In this document: positions 54,259 through 63,073 of the stretch, piece after piece
How the letters are laid out: every line of letters starts with the position of its first letter
Numbering within the stretch: the stretch's first letter is position 1
Assembly (NCBI RefSeq): GCF_936916975.1
Contig: NZ_CAKZGO010000021.1
Span: 124,001-188,000, forward strand
Direction: 5' to 3'
DNA length: 64,000 nucleotides
DNA from: an uncultured Dongia sp.
Lineage (GTDB): Bacteria; Pseudomonadota; Alphaproteobacteria; Dongiales; Dongiaceae
The notes under the pieces: model-generated
Databases searched by the model: none
What the model saw: the letters and a program-made list of their open reading frames with translations, nothing else
What the model was told of the DNA's origin: nothing
Made by a program: the position numbers and the translations under genes

Positions 54259-55494
54259 TTATCCCGCTACACCCTCGCGCTTCTTGATGATCGTGGTCAA
54301 GGGCACGATCGCAAAGCCACGTGCCTTGGCGTCCGGCAACCAGCGCTTCAGCACAGCAATGGTGGCTGAGTGCGGGTGTCCGATGGCGACGGCATAGCCC
54401 TGCTTACGGGCGATGGCTTCAGCCTGCGCCAACTGCCTCGCCACAGCCGCCTCGCTCATATCATCATCCAGGAAGACGTCCCGGGCTATATGCGTGACAC
54501 CCATTTCCGCCGCAAGAGTGTCGCCGACACTGCCGGCAATGGTCTTCGAATCGAGGAATAGCAGGCCGCGGCGCTTGGCTTCAGCCAGCACGACGCGCAT
54601 GCCGACCGGATCTTGGGTGAACCGACTGCCCATATGATTGTTGAAGCCGACATAGCCGGCCAATCTATCGAGGCCCCAATCGACCCGGCGGCGGATCTCT
54701 TGCGCCTCCATACCGACAGTGAGCGCGTTAGGGCCGGGATTGATGGCTGCATTCATGGGCTGCATCGGCATATGAACCATGATCTCGTGGCCCTTGGCAT
54801 GCGCCGCCCGTGCCAAGGTGGCCGCATCTTTCGCATAGGTCATGATCGAGAGCACGATGGGCGCCGGCAAGGCGATCGCCATCTCGGCATGCTGCGGGGC
54901 CACCCCGACATCGTCGAGCACGATCGTGATCATCGGGCGGTCGCCAGGGTCGCGCGACGCCACTGAATTCTGCAACCAAAGAGGCAGGTCCGGTTCCCTG
55001 GCCGCAGGCGTTGGCAAGGCTGCCTGCTGCGTCGCTTCCGAGACAGGTTCGTCGGGTGGCGGTGTCGTGATCTCGGCCGATTGATGCGCCCCCTCCTCGG
55101 CGATCGCCGGCACGGCGGCGGATTGCTGGGCTACTGTGTTGGCTTCCTCGACATCTTCTGATGGCTGTTGCGGAGCCGCAGGCTTCTCAACAAAGGCAGG
55201 CTGTTCGGCTTTCTTTTTGATCGAGGTTTGCTTTGTGGGCGTTTTCTTTGCCGGCTTCTCGGCAACAACCGTTTCCCCGTCACCCAACTCCAGATGGCGC
55301 ATCAAGGTCGGCGCCATTTGCGTCAGGGCAATGCCGATCCCAAAACCCAAGCCAATGCCAATGGCAAGCAGCATCAGGCCGACCGGCAGCCGACCGAAGA
55401 ACGAGCTGACTGAGCGCAGCCACGCACCATCTCGCCGCGCCGATCGCGGGCGCCGACGGCTTTTGGGTTTGGTATTCTGGGTTCGCTTTGCCAT
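54259..55494 (-). CDS. divergent polysaccharide deacetylase (YibQ family)
   Basis: 411 aa. Basic N-terminus, one membrane helix (~38-59, VGLMLLAIGIGLGFGIGIAL), a ~150-residue Pro/Glu/Lys-rich linker (KKTPTKQTSIKKKAEQPAF) and a periplasmic YibQ domain: TIVLDDVGVAPQHAEMAIAL, EIMVHMPMQPM, FNNHMGSRFTQD, AIGHPHSATI. The Asp pair and the His residues match the divergent NodB-type fold, but its substrate is unknown in the family. Lies 2 bases after the pseudo-ATPase gene, so the two are one operon. Confidence 0.87.
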   Translation of the reverse strand: MAKRTQNTKPKSRRRPRSARRDGAWLRSVSSFFGRLPVGLMLLAIGIGLGFGIGIALTQMAPTLMRHLELGDGETVVAEKPAKKTPTKQTSIKKKAEQPAFVEKPAAPQQPSEDVEEANTVAQQSAAVPAIAEEGAHQSAEITTPPPDEPVSEATQQAALPTPAAREPDLPLWLQNSVASRDPGDRPMITIVLDDVGVAPQHAEMAIALPAPIVLSIMTYAKDAATLARAAHAKGHEIMVHMPMQPMNAAINPGPNALTVGMEAQEIRRRVDWGLDRLAGYVGFNNHMGSRFTQDPVGMRVVLAEAKRRGLLFLDSKTIAGSVGDTLAAEMGVTHIARDVFLDDDMSEAAVARQLAQAEAIARKQGYAVAIGHPHSATIAVLKRWLPDAKARGFAIVPLTTIIKKREGVAG

Positions 55495-55496
55495 GC

Positions 55497-57389
55497 CTAC
55501 TCCTCGTCGACCTCATTAGCGGTCGTCGGCATGGCACGCAAGCTGAGCGAGGACGTCGCCAGCAGAAGAACGATGGCAACCTCATAGCTGCCGAGGTCGG
55601 TCCGCGACCCGACAAACTGCGGCAGGAAGGCAAAGAGCGCTGCCGCTGCAAAGGCGATGACAAAATTGGTCAGGACAAGCTGCCGATGCCGCGCCGCCAG
55701 CCGAATGAGATCGACGATGATACGTGGGTCATGCCGCGTGGTCGCAAGGGCGCTTGACGGCAATTGCTCCATGATGCGCCGACCGAACGCCAGAATGAGA
55801 TCACTGGCAACGATGCCGTCCGGCACGACATCCGCCGTAACGATGAGGAGCGGCCCCGCTTTCTTGCGCAGACTGGCGAGGTTCTTGATGAGCTCTTCCG
55901 GCTTTTCCGAAAAGACCTTGCCGATCTTGAGATGCTTGGCCAGCGCCACATGGGCGGCGTCGTCCGGCCGCGCCAGCCAGGCCGTCTGCAGTCCGAGGCG
56001 GGTCAAATTCTTGACTGTCTCCACCGCGCCATTCGCCGACGGCGCGCCAAAGACGATGAAACCGATGACTCGCGGTGTGGGCGTCATTTCCGCGACCCAG
56101 CGCACGCGCCGACCCTGGCTGAGTGCCAGACTGGCAGCCGGGTCGAGCGGCGCGCAGTTCGCGCCGCGACCCTCCACGAAGCGCTTGGTCCCGACCGCGA
56201 TTTCCTGACGATCAACCCAGGCACTCATTCCCTGCCCCAGGACGTAATGATAGGACGTCGCCGGCCTGAGGCGCATGCGATAGCCAACCGCAAACTCGAG
56301 CACGGCCATGCCCCATGGGTCATGCCCCACCTGGGCCACTGCCGCAACGCGGCGCATAAGATCGGTTCCCGTGACACCGTCGACGCATTGTGCCGAGATC
56401 ACGCGCAGGCGATCGGGCATCAACACGCCGCGATGCCCCATCACAACGGCACCTATCTGGCGCAGGCGATGCAGGACCGCCAGATCCCGAATCTCTACCC
56501 CAAGGTGGCGCGCAGCGCCCAGCACCTCGGACGCCGGTGCTGTCATGACCAAGCCGAGGCCGAGCGGCGTTGCCAGCGCAAGCGTATGCAATATCGGCAC
56601 CATCATGTCCCCGTCGGTGCCATAGCGCCACAACCGCCAGATGACGATCGCCAATGCGATCACGAGCATGATGCGCGCAGCCCAGTTCACGAAACTGACA
56701 AGCCCATCGCGCATCGGCCGGGGTTTTCCGTGGGCGAGCGGGCTGCCCACCTGCTCCAGCACCTCCAGCGTCAAGACGCCGTCGCCATTGCGCGCTCCGG
56801 CGTTGACGCGCGTACCCGCCTTGACCACGATCGGGAAAACGTCGTCAGCTCCTGCCGGGTCCTGGACCTCGCTGGCGCCATCGCGCACGATCCCGTCGCA
56901 GGGAATGAAATCGCCCGGTGCAATGACGATCCGACCCTTTGGCGTGGGTTTCAGCGGCACCAGGGCAGAGCGTTGCGCGCTGCGCAAAGCGATCTCGCCT
57001 AGCAGCGCCACGGCGATAATGCTGGCGCCAAAGACTGCATCCCGCCAGATCAGGAGCAATTGCTCCGTGCCGGCCCCGTACGCCAGATGTTGAAAGCGCC
57101 AGCTGGCAAGAGCGAGGGCGGCCGTCGCCCCCACGACCAGCAACAGGTCGGTATCAATGCGCAAGCGGACCAACTTTCCCAACGCCCGGAGATAGATCGG
57201 CAGACCGAGGACGAGTTGGACAAACACCGCCAGTGCGAGCGGCGCCCAGACGAATTTCAGAATCGGCTTCAATGGTGACAGGCCCCACCAATTGCCGGTC
57301 ATGGCCAACAGCAGAAGTGGCGCCAGCAACACCGGCATGCGCAGCATGTCGGCCGGCGCTATATCGAGCTTCATCCCCTGCCAGCGCAT
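55497..57389 (-). CDS. degenerate P-type ATPase homologue (predicted catalytically dead)
   Basis: 630 aa inner-membrane protein with about eight hydrophobic helices laid out as in P1B heavy-metal ATPases. The A-domain GDFIPCDG (159-166) is kept, but every catalytic signature is changed: TGE is DPAGADD (177-183); the CPC transmembrane motif is ATPLGLG (273-279); the phosphorylation site DKTGTLT is GHRGVLM (318-324), with no Asp; the HP motif is HDPW (356-359); the TGD loop is ARPDD (473-477); the hinge GDGxND is TADVVPDGI (518-526). No N-terminal metal domain. It can therefore neither form the aspartyl phosphate nor use the CPC metal site. The frame is fully open, so it is not a pseudogene. 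A sensor, scaffold or channel-like role is possible. Confidence 0.8.
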   Translation of the reverse strand: MRWQGMKLDIAPADMLRMPVLLAPLLLLAMTGNWWGLSPLKPILKFVWAPLALAVFVQLVLGLPIYLRALGKLVRLRIDTDLLLVVGATAALALASWRFQHLAYGAGTEQLLLIWRDAVFGASIIAVALLGEIALRSAQRSALVPLKPTPKGRIVIAPGDFIPCDGIVRDGASEVQDPAGADDVFPIVVKAGTRVNAGARNGDGVLTLEVLEQVGSPLAHGKPRPMRDGLVSFVNWAARIMLVIALAIVIWRLWRYGTDGDMMVPILHTLALATPLGLGLVMTAPASEVLGAARHLGVEIRDLAVLHRLRQIGAVVMGHRGVLMPDRLRVISAQCVDGVTGTDLMRRVAAVAQVGHDPWGMAVLEFAVGYRMRLRPATSYHYVLGQGMSAWVDRQEIAVGTKRFVEGRGANCAPLDPAASLALSQGRRVRWVAEMTPTPRVIGFIVFGAPSANGAVETVKNLTRLGLQTAWLARPDDAAHVALAKHLKIGKVFSEKPEELIKNLASLRKKAGPLLIVTADVVPDGIVASDLILAFGRRIMEQLPSSALATTRHDPRIIVDLIRLAARHRQLVLTNFVIAFAAAALFAFLPQFVGSRTDLGSYEVAIVLLLATSSLSLRAMPTTANEVDEE

Positions 57390-57472
57390 ATGCTTTGACC
57401 CAGTCCCGAATCTTCCGTTCCTGCGACACCCCTGCTAAACTCGCGCAGCAATCGCGGGCGTGGATTACTAAG

Positions 57473-58084
57473 ATGTTCATACTAATCGATAATTACGACA
57501 GCTTCACCTACAACCTGTACCACTATCTGGGCGAGTTGGGGGCAGAGATCGAAGTCTATCGTAACGACCAGATCACAGTCGCCGAGGTTATGGCCAAGGC
57601 ACCGCAGGGAATCATCCTGTCGCCAGGCCCCTGCGACCCCGATCGCGCCGGCATTTGCCTGGATCTGATCAAGGGCGCCGCGGGCAAGATTCCGATCCTC
57701 GGCGTGTGCCTGGGCCACCAGGCGATCGGCCAGGCCTTTGGCGGCAAGGTGATCCGCGCCAGCAAGCCGATGCACGGCAAAATGTCCAATGTGAGCCACC
57801 GCAACAAGAGCGTGTTCCTGGATCTGCCAAATAACTTCGCCGCCACGCGCTATCACTCTCTCGTCGTGGAGCGTGACTCGCTACCGGCCGATCTCGAAAT
57901 CACGGCCGAGACCGAAGATGGAACGATCATGGGACTCGCCCATAAGTCGCTGCCGATCGCTGGCGTGCAGTTCCATCCGGAAAGCATCGCGTCGGAGCAC
58001 GGCCATAAGCTGCTCGGCAACTTCCTGACCTCCGCCGGCCTCAACAAGCTGAACACGCCGAGCACATCAAAGGTCCTGCAGTGA
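57473..58084 (+). CDS. trpG: anthranilate synthase component II (glutamine amidotransferase)
   Basis: 203 aa. Supplies ammonia from glutamine to TrpE. Class I amidotransferase: opening [17 protein letters not shown], nucleophile Cys in [15 protein letters not shown], and His-x-Glu in [13 protein letters not shown]. The trpD start GTG overlaps its TGA stop, so they are coupled. ATG 57473 is at the family N-terminus. Divergent from the pseudo-ATPase with an 83-base interval. Confidence 0.96.
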   Translation: MFILIDNYDSFTYNLYHYLGELGAEIEVYRNDQITVAEVMAKAPQGIILSPGPCDPDRAGICLDLIKGAAGKIPILGVCLGHQAIGQAFGGKVIRASKPMHGKMSNVSHRNKSVFLDLPNNFAATRYHSLVVERDSLPADLEITAETEDGTIMGLAHKSLPIAGVQFHPESIASEHGHKLLGNFLTSAGLNKLNTPSTSKVLQ

Positions 58085-59127
58085 GCTCCAATACCGACCT
58101 CAAGGGGCTCATCGGCATCGTCGCCCAGGGCAAGTCGCTCTCTCGCAGCGAAGCCGAGACTGCCTTCAACATCATCATGACCGGCGAGGCGACGCCAGCC
58201 CAGATTGGCGGCTTCCTCATGGCGTTGCGCGTGCGTGGCGAAACGGTGGACGAGATTACCGGGGCCGTCAGCGTGATGCGCGAGAAGATGACCCGCATCC
58301 AGGCACCGCAGGGCGCCATCGATGTCTGCGGCACCGGTGGCGATGGTGCCGGAACGCTCAACATCTCAACCGCCGTCGCCTTCGTCTGCGCTGCCTGCAA
58401 CGTCACCGTAGCCAAGCACGGCAACAAGGCAGCATCCTCGAAAAGCGGTGCCGCCGACATCCTGGCTACGCTGGGCGTCAACATCGATGCCGATATGAAG
58501 GTGCTGGAACAAGCGCTCTTCGAGGTTGGCACCAGTTTCCTGTGGGCGCAGAAACATCACAGCGCCATGCGCCATGTCGGACCCAGCCGGGTTGAGCTTG
58601 GCACGCGCACGATCTTCAACCTGATGGGCCCGATGTCCAATCCAGCCGGCGTAAAGCGTCAGCTAATTGGCGTGTTTTCCCGACAATGGCTGCTGCCGAT
58701 GGCCAACGCCCTGCGCTCGCTCGGCACCGAGCATGCATGGCTGGTTCATGGCAGTGACGGGCTGGACGAGATCACCACGACAGGTCCGACATATGTGGTC
58801 GAGCTGCGGGACGGCCAGTTGCGCGAATTCGAAATCTCCCCGGAGCAGTTCGACCTGCCGCGCGCCAACGCGGCCGAGCTCAAGGGTGGAGATCCGGCAG
58901 AAAACGCTCAGGCGCTACGCGATCTCTTCGACGGTGCGGTTGGCCCTTATCGTGACATCGTGCGTCTGAATGCTGCCGCCGCCTTGGTCGTGGCCGGCAA
59001 GGCGCATGATATGACGCAGGGCATGGCGCTTGCCGCCGAGGCCCTTGATTTCGGTCATGCGCGCGAAAAACTCGAAGCCTTGATCCGCATCACCAATTCA
59101 GCAGTCGATGGGATCGCGGCATCATGA
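58081..59127 (+). CDS. trpD: anthranilate phosphoribosyltransferase
   Basis: 348 aa. Transfers phosphoribose from PRPP to anthranilate. The PRPP loop is [19 protein letters not shown], followed by [17 protein letters not shown] and [23 protein letters not shown] start at 58081 overlaps the trpG TGA; its own stop overlaps the trpC ATG (ATGA). Typical length. Confidence 0.96.
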   Translation: MSSNTDLKGLIGIVAQGKSLSRSEAETAFNIIMTGEATPAQIGGFLMALRVRGETVDEITGAVSVMREKMTRIQAPQGAIDVCGTGGDGAGTLNISTAVAFVCAACNVTVAKHGNKAASSKSGAADILATLGVNIDADMKVLEQALFEVGTSFLWAQKHHSAMRHVGPSRVELGTRTIFNLMGPMSNPAGVKRQLIGVFSRQWLLPMANALRSLGTEHAWLVHGSDGLDEITTTGPTYVVELRDGQLREFEISPEQFDLPRANAAELKGGDPAENAQALRDLFDGAVGPYRDIVRLNAAAALVVAGKAHDMTQGMALAAEALDFGHAREKLEALIRITNSAVDGIAAS

Positions 59128-59948
59128 GCGACGTCCTCACCCGCATCTGTGATGACAAGCGGATTCACATCGCGGCCTGTGAACGCAACGCGCCGCTGGC
59201 TGCAATTCGCGCACGGGCCGAGGCAAGCCTGAAAACTGACGCGCCGCGCGGTTTTCTGAAGCGGCTGGAAAGCACCAGCACCGCCGGTCATTTCGGCCTC
59301 ATTGCCGAGATCAAGAAGGCCTCACCGTCCAAGGGCTTGATCCGCGCCGATTTCGATCCGGCAACCTTGGCCAAGGCATACAAGGCTGGCGGGGCGACCT
59401 GCCTGTCCGTCCTCACGGATGTGCCCTATTTCCAGGGTCATGACGACTATCTCCGCGCGGCACGTGGTGCTGTCGACCTGCCGGCGTTGCGCAAGGATTT
59501 CATGCTGGTACCTTACCAGATATATGAGTCACGGGCGCTCGGCGCCGATTGCATTTTGCTCATTATGGCCTGCCTTGAAGATGGCCAGGCGGCCGAACTG
59601 GAAGCGCTCGCCTTCGACCTTGGCATGGATGTATTGGTCGAGGTCCATGATGCCGCCGAAATGACTCGCGCGCTGAAGCTGAAATCTCGTTTGCTCGGCG
59701 TCAATAACCGCAACCTCAAGACGCTCGCCATTGATCTTGCCACCACCGAACAATTGGCAGCTATGGCGCCCAAGGACCGCCTGCTCGTGGCTGAGAGCGG
59801 GCTCTATGTCACCGCCGATCTCGAACGCATGAACCGGGTTGGTGCCTCGATCTTCCTGGTGGGCGAAAGCCTGATGCGCCAGACCGACGTCACGGCCGCC
59901 ACCCGCGCCCTGCTTGGCGCCCGCGCACCCCTTACCTCGGCCGCCTGA
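59124..59948 (+). CDS. trpC: indole-3-glycerol phosphate synthase
   Basis: 274 aa TIM-barrel enzyme closing the indole ring. [20 protein letters not shown] holds the catalytic Lys region, [20 protein letters not shown] a second, and [15 protein letters not shown] and [15 protein letters not shown] bind the phosphate. No fused TrpF domain. Coupled to trpD by a four-base overlap; moaC starts one base after its stop. Confidence 0.96.
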   Translation: MSDVLTRICDDKRIHIAACERNAPLAAIRARAEASLKTDAPRGFLKRLESTSTAGHFGLIAEIKKASPSKGLIRADFDPATLAKAYKAGGATCLSVLTDVPYFQGHDDYLRAARGAVDLPALRKDFMLVPYQIYESRALGADCILLIMACLEDGQAAELEALAFDLGMDVLVEVHDAAEMTRALKLKSRLLGVNNRNLKTLAIDLATTEQLAAMAPKDRLLVAESGLYVTADLERMNRVGASIFLVGESLMRQTDVTAATRALLGARAPLTSAA

Positions 59949-59949
59949 G

Positions 59950-60426
59950 ATGCCTGACCTCACTCATTTTGACGAGTCCGGCAACGCGCGCATGGTTGAC
60001 GTGTCGGACAAGAATTCGAGCGAGCGCATCGCAGTAGCAAAGGGTTCGGTCTATATGGCGCCGACCACTCTGGTGCTAATTCGGGATCGCGGTGTCAAGA
60101 AAGGCGACGTACTGACGGTTGCTCAATTGGCCGGCATCATGGGCGCCAAGCGCACGCCGGATCTCATCCCCCTATGCCATCCCTTGGCGCTCACCTCGGT
60201 CAAGGTCGAACTGGCGCTGGATGCCGCACGTAACGCGGTCGACATTACCGCGACCTGCAAGCTGGTGGGCCAGACCGGTGTCGAGATGGAAGCGCTTACC
60301 GCCGTCTCGGTCGCAGCCCTCACCGTCTATGACATGGTGAAGGCTGCGGATAAAAGCATGCGGATCGGCGATATTCGCCTGGTTCATAAGAGCGGCGGCA
60401 AGTCCGGCACCTTTGAGGCGGCCTGA
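59950..60426 (+). CDS. moaC: cyclic pyranopterin monophosphate synthase
   Basis: 158 aa. Second step of molybdenum cofactor synthesis, making cyclic pyranopterin monophosphate. Signature [17 protein letters not shown], with [20 protein letters not shown] and [15 protein letters not shown] 59950 lies one base after the trpC stop. moaC-moeA following trpGDC is a common order in alphaproteobacteria. Overlaps the moeA start by one base (TGATG). Confidence 0.95.
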   Translation: MPDLTHFDESGNARMVDVSDKNSSERIAVAKGSVYMAPTTLVLIRDRGVKKGDVLTVAQLAGIMGAKRTPDLIPLCHPLALTSVKVELALDAARNAVDITATCKLVGQTGVEMEALTAVSVAALTVYDMVKAADKSMRIGDIRLVHKSGGKSGTFEAA

Positions 60427-61643
60427 TGCTGTCGGTCGCCGACGCCACACGTTCCATCCTCGCGGCATTCCAGCCGCTCGCTGGTGAAGTTGTCGGCATC
60501 GACCGCGCCCTCGGTCGTGTCCTCGCGCTCCCCGTCACAGCGAGGCTCAACCAGCCGCCAGCAGCCGTTTCTGCCATGGATGGTTATGCCGTTCGCGCCG
60601 TAGATATCACACGGCTTCCTGCGCGACTTGCTGTGATCGGCACAGTCGCGGCTGGCACCGTGTCGACCGGGTCGGTGCAGCCCGGTCAGTCAATGCGCAT
60701 CTTTACCGGCGCCATCCTGCCCGATGGTGCCGACAGCATTGTCATCCAGGAAAACTGTGATCGCGATGGCGACGTCGTTGTCGTGCGGGAAGGCAGCAAT
60801 ACGCTGGGCCAGCATGTGCGCGCCGCCGGCAATGATTTCCGGCTTGGCGAAATCGGTATCGATGCTGGCCGTCTATTGACCGCGCGCGATATCGCCCTGG
60901 CGGCGGCCATGAACTGGCCGTCGGTCACGGTGACGCGCCGGCCGCGCGTCGCCATCCTGTCGACCGGTGACGAGTTGCAGCATCCCGGCGAACCGTTGGG
61001 GCCGGCACAGATCGTCGCCTCCAACGGGATCGGGCTTGCAGCGCTTGTGACGGCTTGCGGTGGCGATGCGATCAATCTCGGCATCGCCCGCGACACGATG
61101 GCGGATCTCGACCGCGCGCTGGACGGAGCGCAGGGTGCCGACCTTCTTGTCACGACCGGCGGCGCCTCGGTCGGGGAACTCGACCTCATCCAGCAGGCGC
61201 TCAAGGACAAGGGTGCCGAGCTCGATTTCTGGAAGATTGCTATGCGGCCGGGCAAGCCGGTGATGTTTGGCGAACTCGGTGCGCTGCCCGTTCTGGGCCT
61301 GCCCGGGAATCCCGTTTCGGCGCTGGTCACCGCAACCCTGTTCCTGCGCCCGGTGATTGATCGCCTGCTGGGTCGCGTGACATCTGAAACCGGCTCTATC
61401 ACGGCGAAGCTTGGCGTGGCCTTGAAGGCCAATGACCAGCGCCAAGACTATCTCCGCGCCACCGTTAGCCGCGGCGCTGATGGCAGCCTCATCGCGTCGC
61501 CCTTCCCGAAGCAGGACAGCGCCATGCTCTCCCTCATCGCCCAAGCCGACGCCCTCATCATCCGCCCGCCCCATGCACCGGCCGCTAGTGCCGGCGAATT
61601 GACGGAGATCATGCCGCTCAATAGCGGATGCCTCAGCATCTAA
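60426..61643 (+). CDS. moeA: molybdopterin molybdenumtransferase
   Basis: 405 aa. Inserts molybdate into adenylated molybdopterin. MoeA domain order: VSAMDGYAVRAVDITRLPAR, the ATP/molybdopterin region TGDELQHPGEPLGP, the TTGGASVGELDLIQQALKDK loop, and LGLPGNPVSALVTATLFLRP. Translation is coupled to moaC (overlapping TGATG). The last gene of the trpGDC-moaC-moeA unit. Confidence 0.95.
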   Translation: MLSVADATRSILAAFQPLAGEVVGIDRALGRVLALPVTARLNQPPAAVSAMDGYAVRAVDITRLPARLAVIGTVAAGTVSTGSVQPGQSMRIFTGAILPDGADSIVIQENCDRDGDVVVVREGSNTLGQHVRAAGNDFRLGEIGIDAGRLLTARDIALAAAMNWPSVTVTRRPRVAILSTGDELQHPGEPLGPAQIVASNGIGLAALVTACGGDAINLGIARDTMADLDRALDGAQGADLLVTTGGASVGELDLIQQALKDKGAELDFWKIAMRPGKPVMFGELGALPVLGLPGNPVSALVTATLFLRPVIDRLLGRVTSETGSITAKLGVALKANDQRQDYLRATVSRGADGSLIASPFPKQDSAMLSLIAQADALIIRPPHAPAASAGELTEIMPLNSGCLSI

Positions 61644-61664
61644 CCGTCAGAATTTCCACTAGAG

Positions 61665-62030
61665 TTAGTGCCTAATCTTGAGTTGGTTTTTCTCATGGTG
61701 ATGAAATATCAACCAGGCCAGTACCACGACGCCAAAGGTATTGGTCGCCACGACGAAAACTTGGCCCCACATCGTCGCCCAATAGACATTCACAAACGCC
61801 TCGGCAGGATTTAGTTGTGTGGCTGCGTAATAGCAGAAGCCGACTGCAGCCACGTAAATACTGCTAGCAATACATAGAGGTAGCCAAAGAAGGTCTTTCG
61901 CTTTCTTGATCTGCTCGAACTTATCCTGGTCGCTTAGCGCATATAGAAACGCGATCGCCTGGAGGACAGTAAAACCCGTCACCGCGTTGCCCAGATCCCA
62001 GTATTTTTCCGCCATATCAATGTCGAACAT
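61665..62030 (-). CDS. hypothetical membrane protein in AT-rich patch
   Basis: 121 aa, not recognised. Three hydrophobic segments: LGNAVTGFTVLQAIAFLYAL, LLWLPLCIASSIYVAAVGFC and VVVLAWLIFHHHEKN with an amphipathic KFEQIKKAKD loop after the first. The ATG at 62030 is preceded by AGAGAGGG. Base composition and codon use are more AT-rich than the neighbouring moeA and lexA genes, which hints at later acquisition, but no integrase or repeat marks an insertion. Confidence 0.6.
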   Translation of the reverse strand: MFDIDMAEKYWDLGNAVTGFTVLQAIAFLYALSDQDKFEQIKKAKDLLWLPLCIASSIYVAAVGFCYYAATQLNPAEAFVNVYWATMWGQVFVVATNTFGVVVLAWLIFHHHEKNQLKIRH

Positions 62031-62332
62031 GCCGCCCTCTCTTCAACTATTCATCTCACAACTAAATTTCTATCCCTAATAATTTATACTATTTTTCGTT
62101 GCTTGTTGAGTCTCAGGGTCGCCGGTTCGAAGAACGACTTATGACGACGAGCTTGACTTTATCATGAACTAAACTAGAACATATGTAGTTGTTGATCGTT
62201 TGTTCCGGCCCTATATGTCGGTTCTGGACCAGAATCGCGGGATGTATCGGGACAATCGGTCGATCTTGGCCGGTTGATGGCCCTCTTCGGGGAGAGGCTG
62301 CACCGGCGCCATTTTAAGGGGGTTGTGCGGGC
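62031..62332. promoter_or_regulatory. lexA upstream region with SOS boxes
   Basis: 302 bases without a gene. The left part is AT-rich and shows nothing I recognise. A perfect alphaproteobacterial LexA box, GAAC-TAAACTA-GAAC, lies at 62166-62180. A second, one-mismatch box (GTTG-N7-GTTC) lies at 62191-62205. Both are about 130-165 bases before the lexA ATG, so lexA represses itself through a long leader. A GTTCGAAGAAC hairpin at about 62130 is also present; no tRNA structure fits it. Confidence 0.8.
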
Positions 62333-63073
62333 ATGCTGACAAGAAAACAGCGGGAATTGCTGCAGTTCATCCAGGACCGGCTTGGTGAGACCGGAGTTTC
62401 GCCTTCCTTCGATGAAATGAAGGATGCACTCGGCCTGAAGTCGAAATCCGGCGTCCACCGCCTGATCACGGGACTTGAGGAACGTGGCTTCATCCGACGC
62501 CTGCCGCATCGCGCGCGCGCCCTGGAGGTCATGCGTCTCGCCGAGGATCAGGTCGGCAGCAAAGTAAGTGCGGCGCCCGCGACACCGGCCTCCGTTGACC
62601 GTGAACCGGCCAAGCGCGGCTTCACGCCCAGCATCATCCACGGCGACTTCACGCCGACTCTGCCGGGCGCGGTCGTGGCGCATGCGGCCCAAACCGTCCA
62701 ATTGCCTCTTTACGGCAAGATCGCGGCCGGTACGCCGATCGAAGCCCTGCGCGACAACAGCAATTCCGTCGACGTGCCGGCAGGCATGCTCGGCCGCGGA
62801 GAACATTACGCCTTGTCGGTCGAAGGCGATTCGATGATCGATGCCGGCATCCATGAAGGCGACACCGTGCTCATCGAACGCTGCGAGAACGCCGAGAACG
62901 GAACCATCGTCGTGGCGCTGGTCGACAACAACGAGGTCACGTTGAAGCGACTGCGGCGCAAGGGCGATTCCATCGCGCTCGAGCCAGCCAACCCCAATCA
63001 CAAGACGCGCATTTTCGGCCCCGACCGGGTCAAGATCCAGGGTCGTCTGATCGGCCTGATGCGCCAGTACTAG
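62333..63073 (+). CDS. lexA: LexA repressor
   Basis: 246 aa SOS repressor. N-terminal winged helix ([37 protein letters not shown]), a linker, and the S24 peptidase domain: self-cleavage site Ala132-Gly133 (IAAGTP), catalytic Ser167 (VEGDSMID) and Lys205 (EVTLKRL). Two SOS boxes precede it. ATG 62333 has AAGGGGG upstream. The 3' end overlaps the convergent comEC gene by 44 bases. Confidence 0.96.
   Translation: MLTRKQRELLQFIQDRLGETGVSPSFDEMKDALGLKSKSGVHRLITGLEERGFIRRLPHRARALEVMRLAEDQVGSKVSAAPATPASVDREPAKRGFTPSIIHGDFTPTLPGAVVAHAAQTVQLPLYGKIAAGTPIEALRDNSNSVDVPAGMLGRGEHYALSVEGDSMIDAGIHEGDTVLIERCENAENGTIVVALVDNNEVTLKRLRRKGDSIALEPANPNHKTRIFGPDRVKIQGRLIGLMRQY

Noticed and set aside
55497-57389. 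Reading the P-type ATPase homologue as KdpB
   Set aside because: Helix layout and the P-loop region resemble P1B enzymes, the KdpB TTIGGLL segment is absent, and there are no kdpA or kdpC genes.
62120-62145. GGTTCGAA resembling a tRNA T-loop, hence a possible island attachment site
   Set aside because: No acceptor, D or anticodon stem can be drawn and no integrase is nearby; it forms a simple GTTC/GAAC hairpin.
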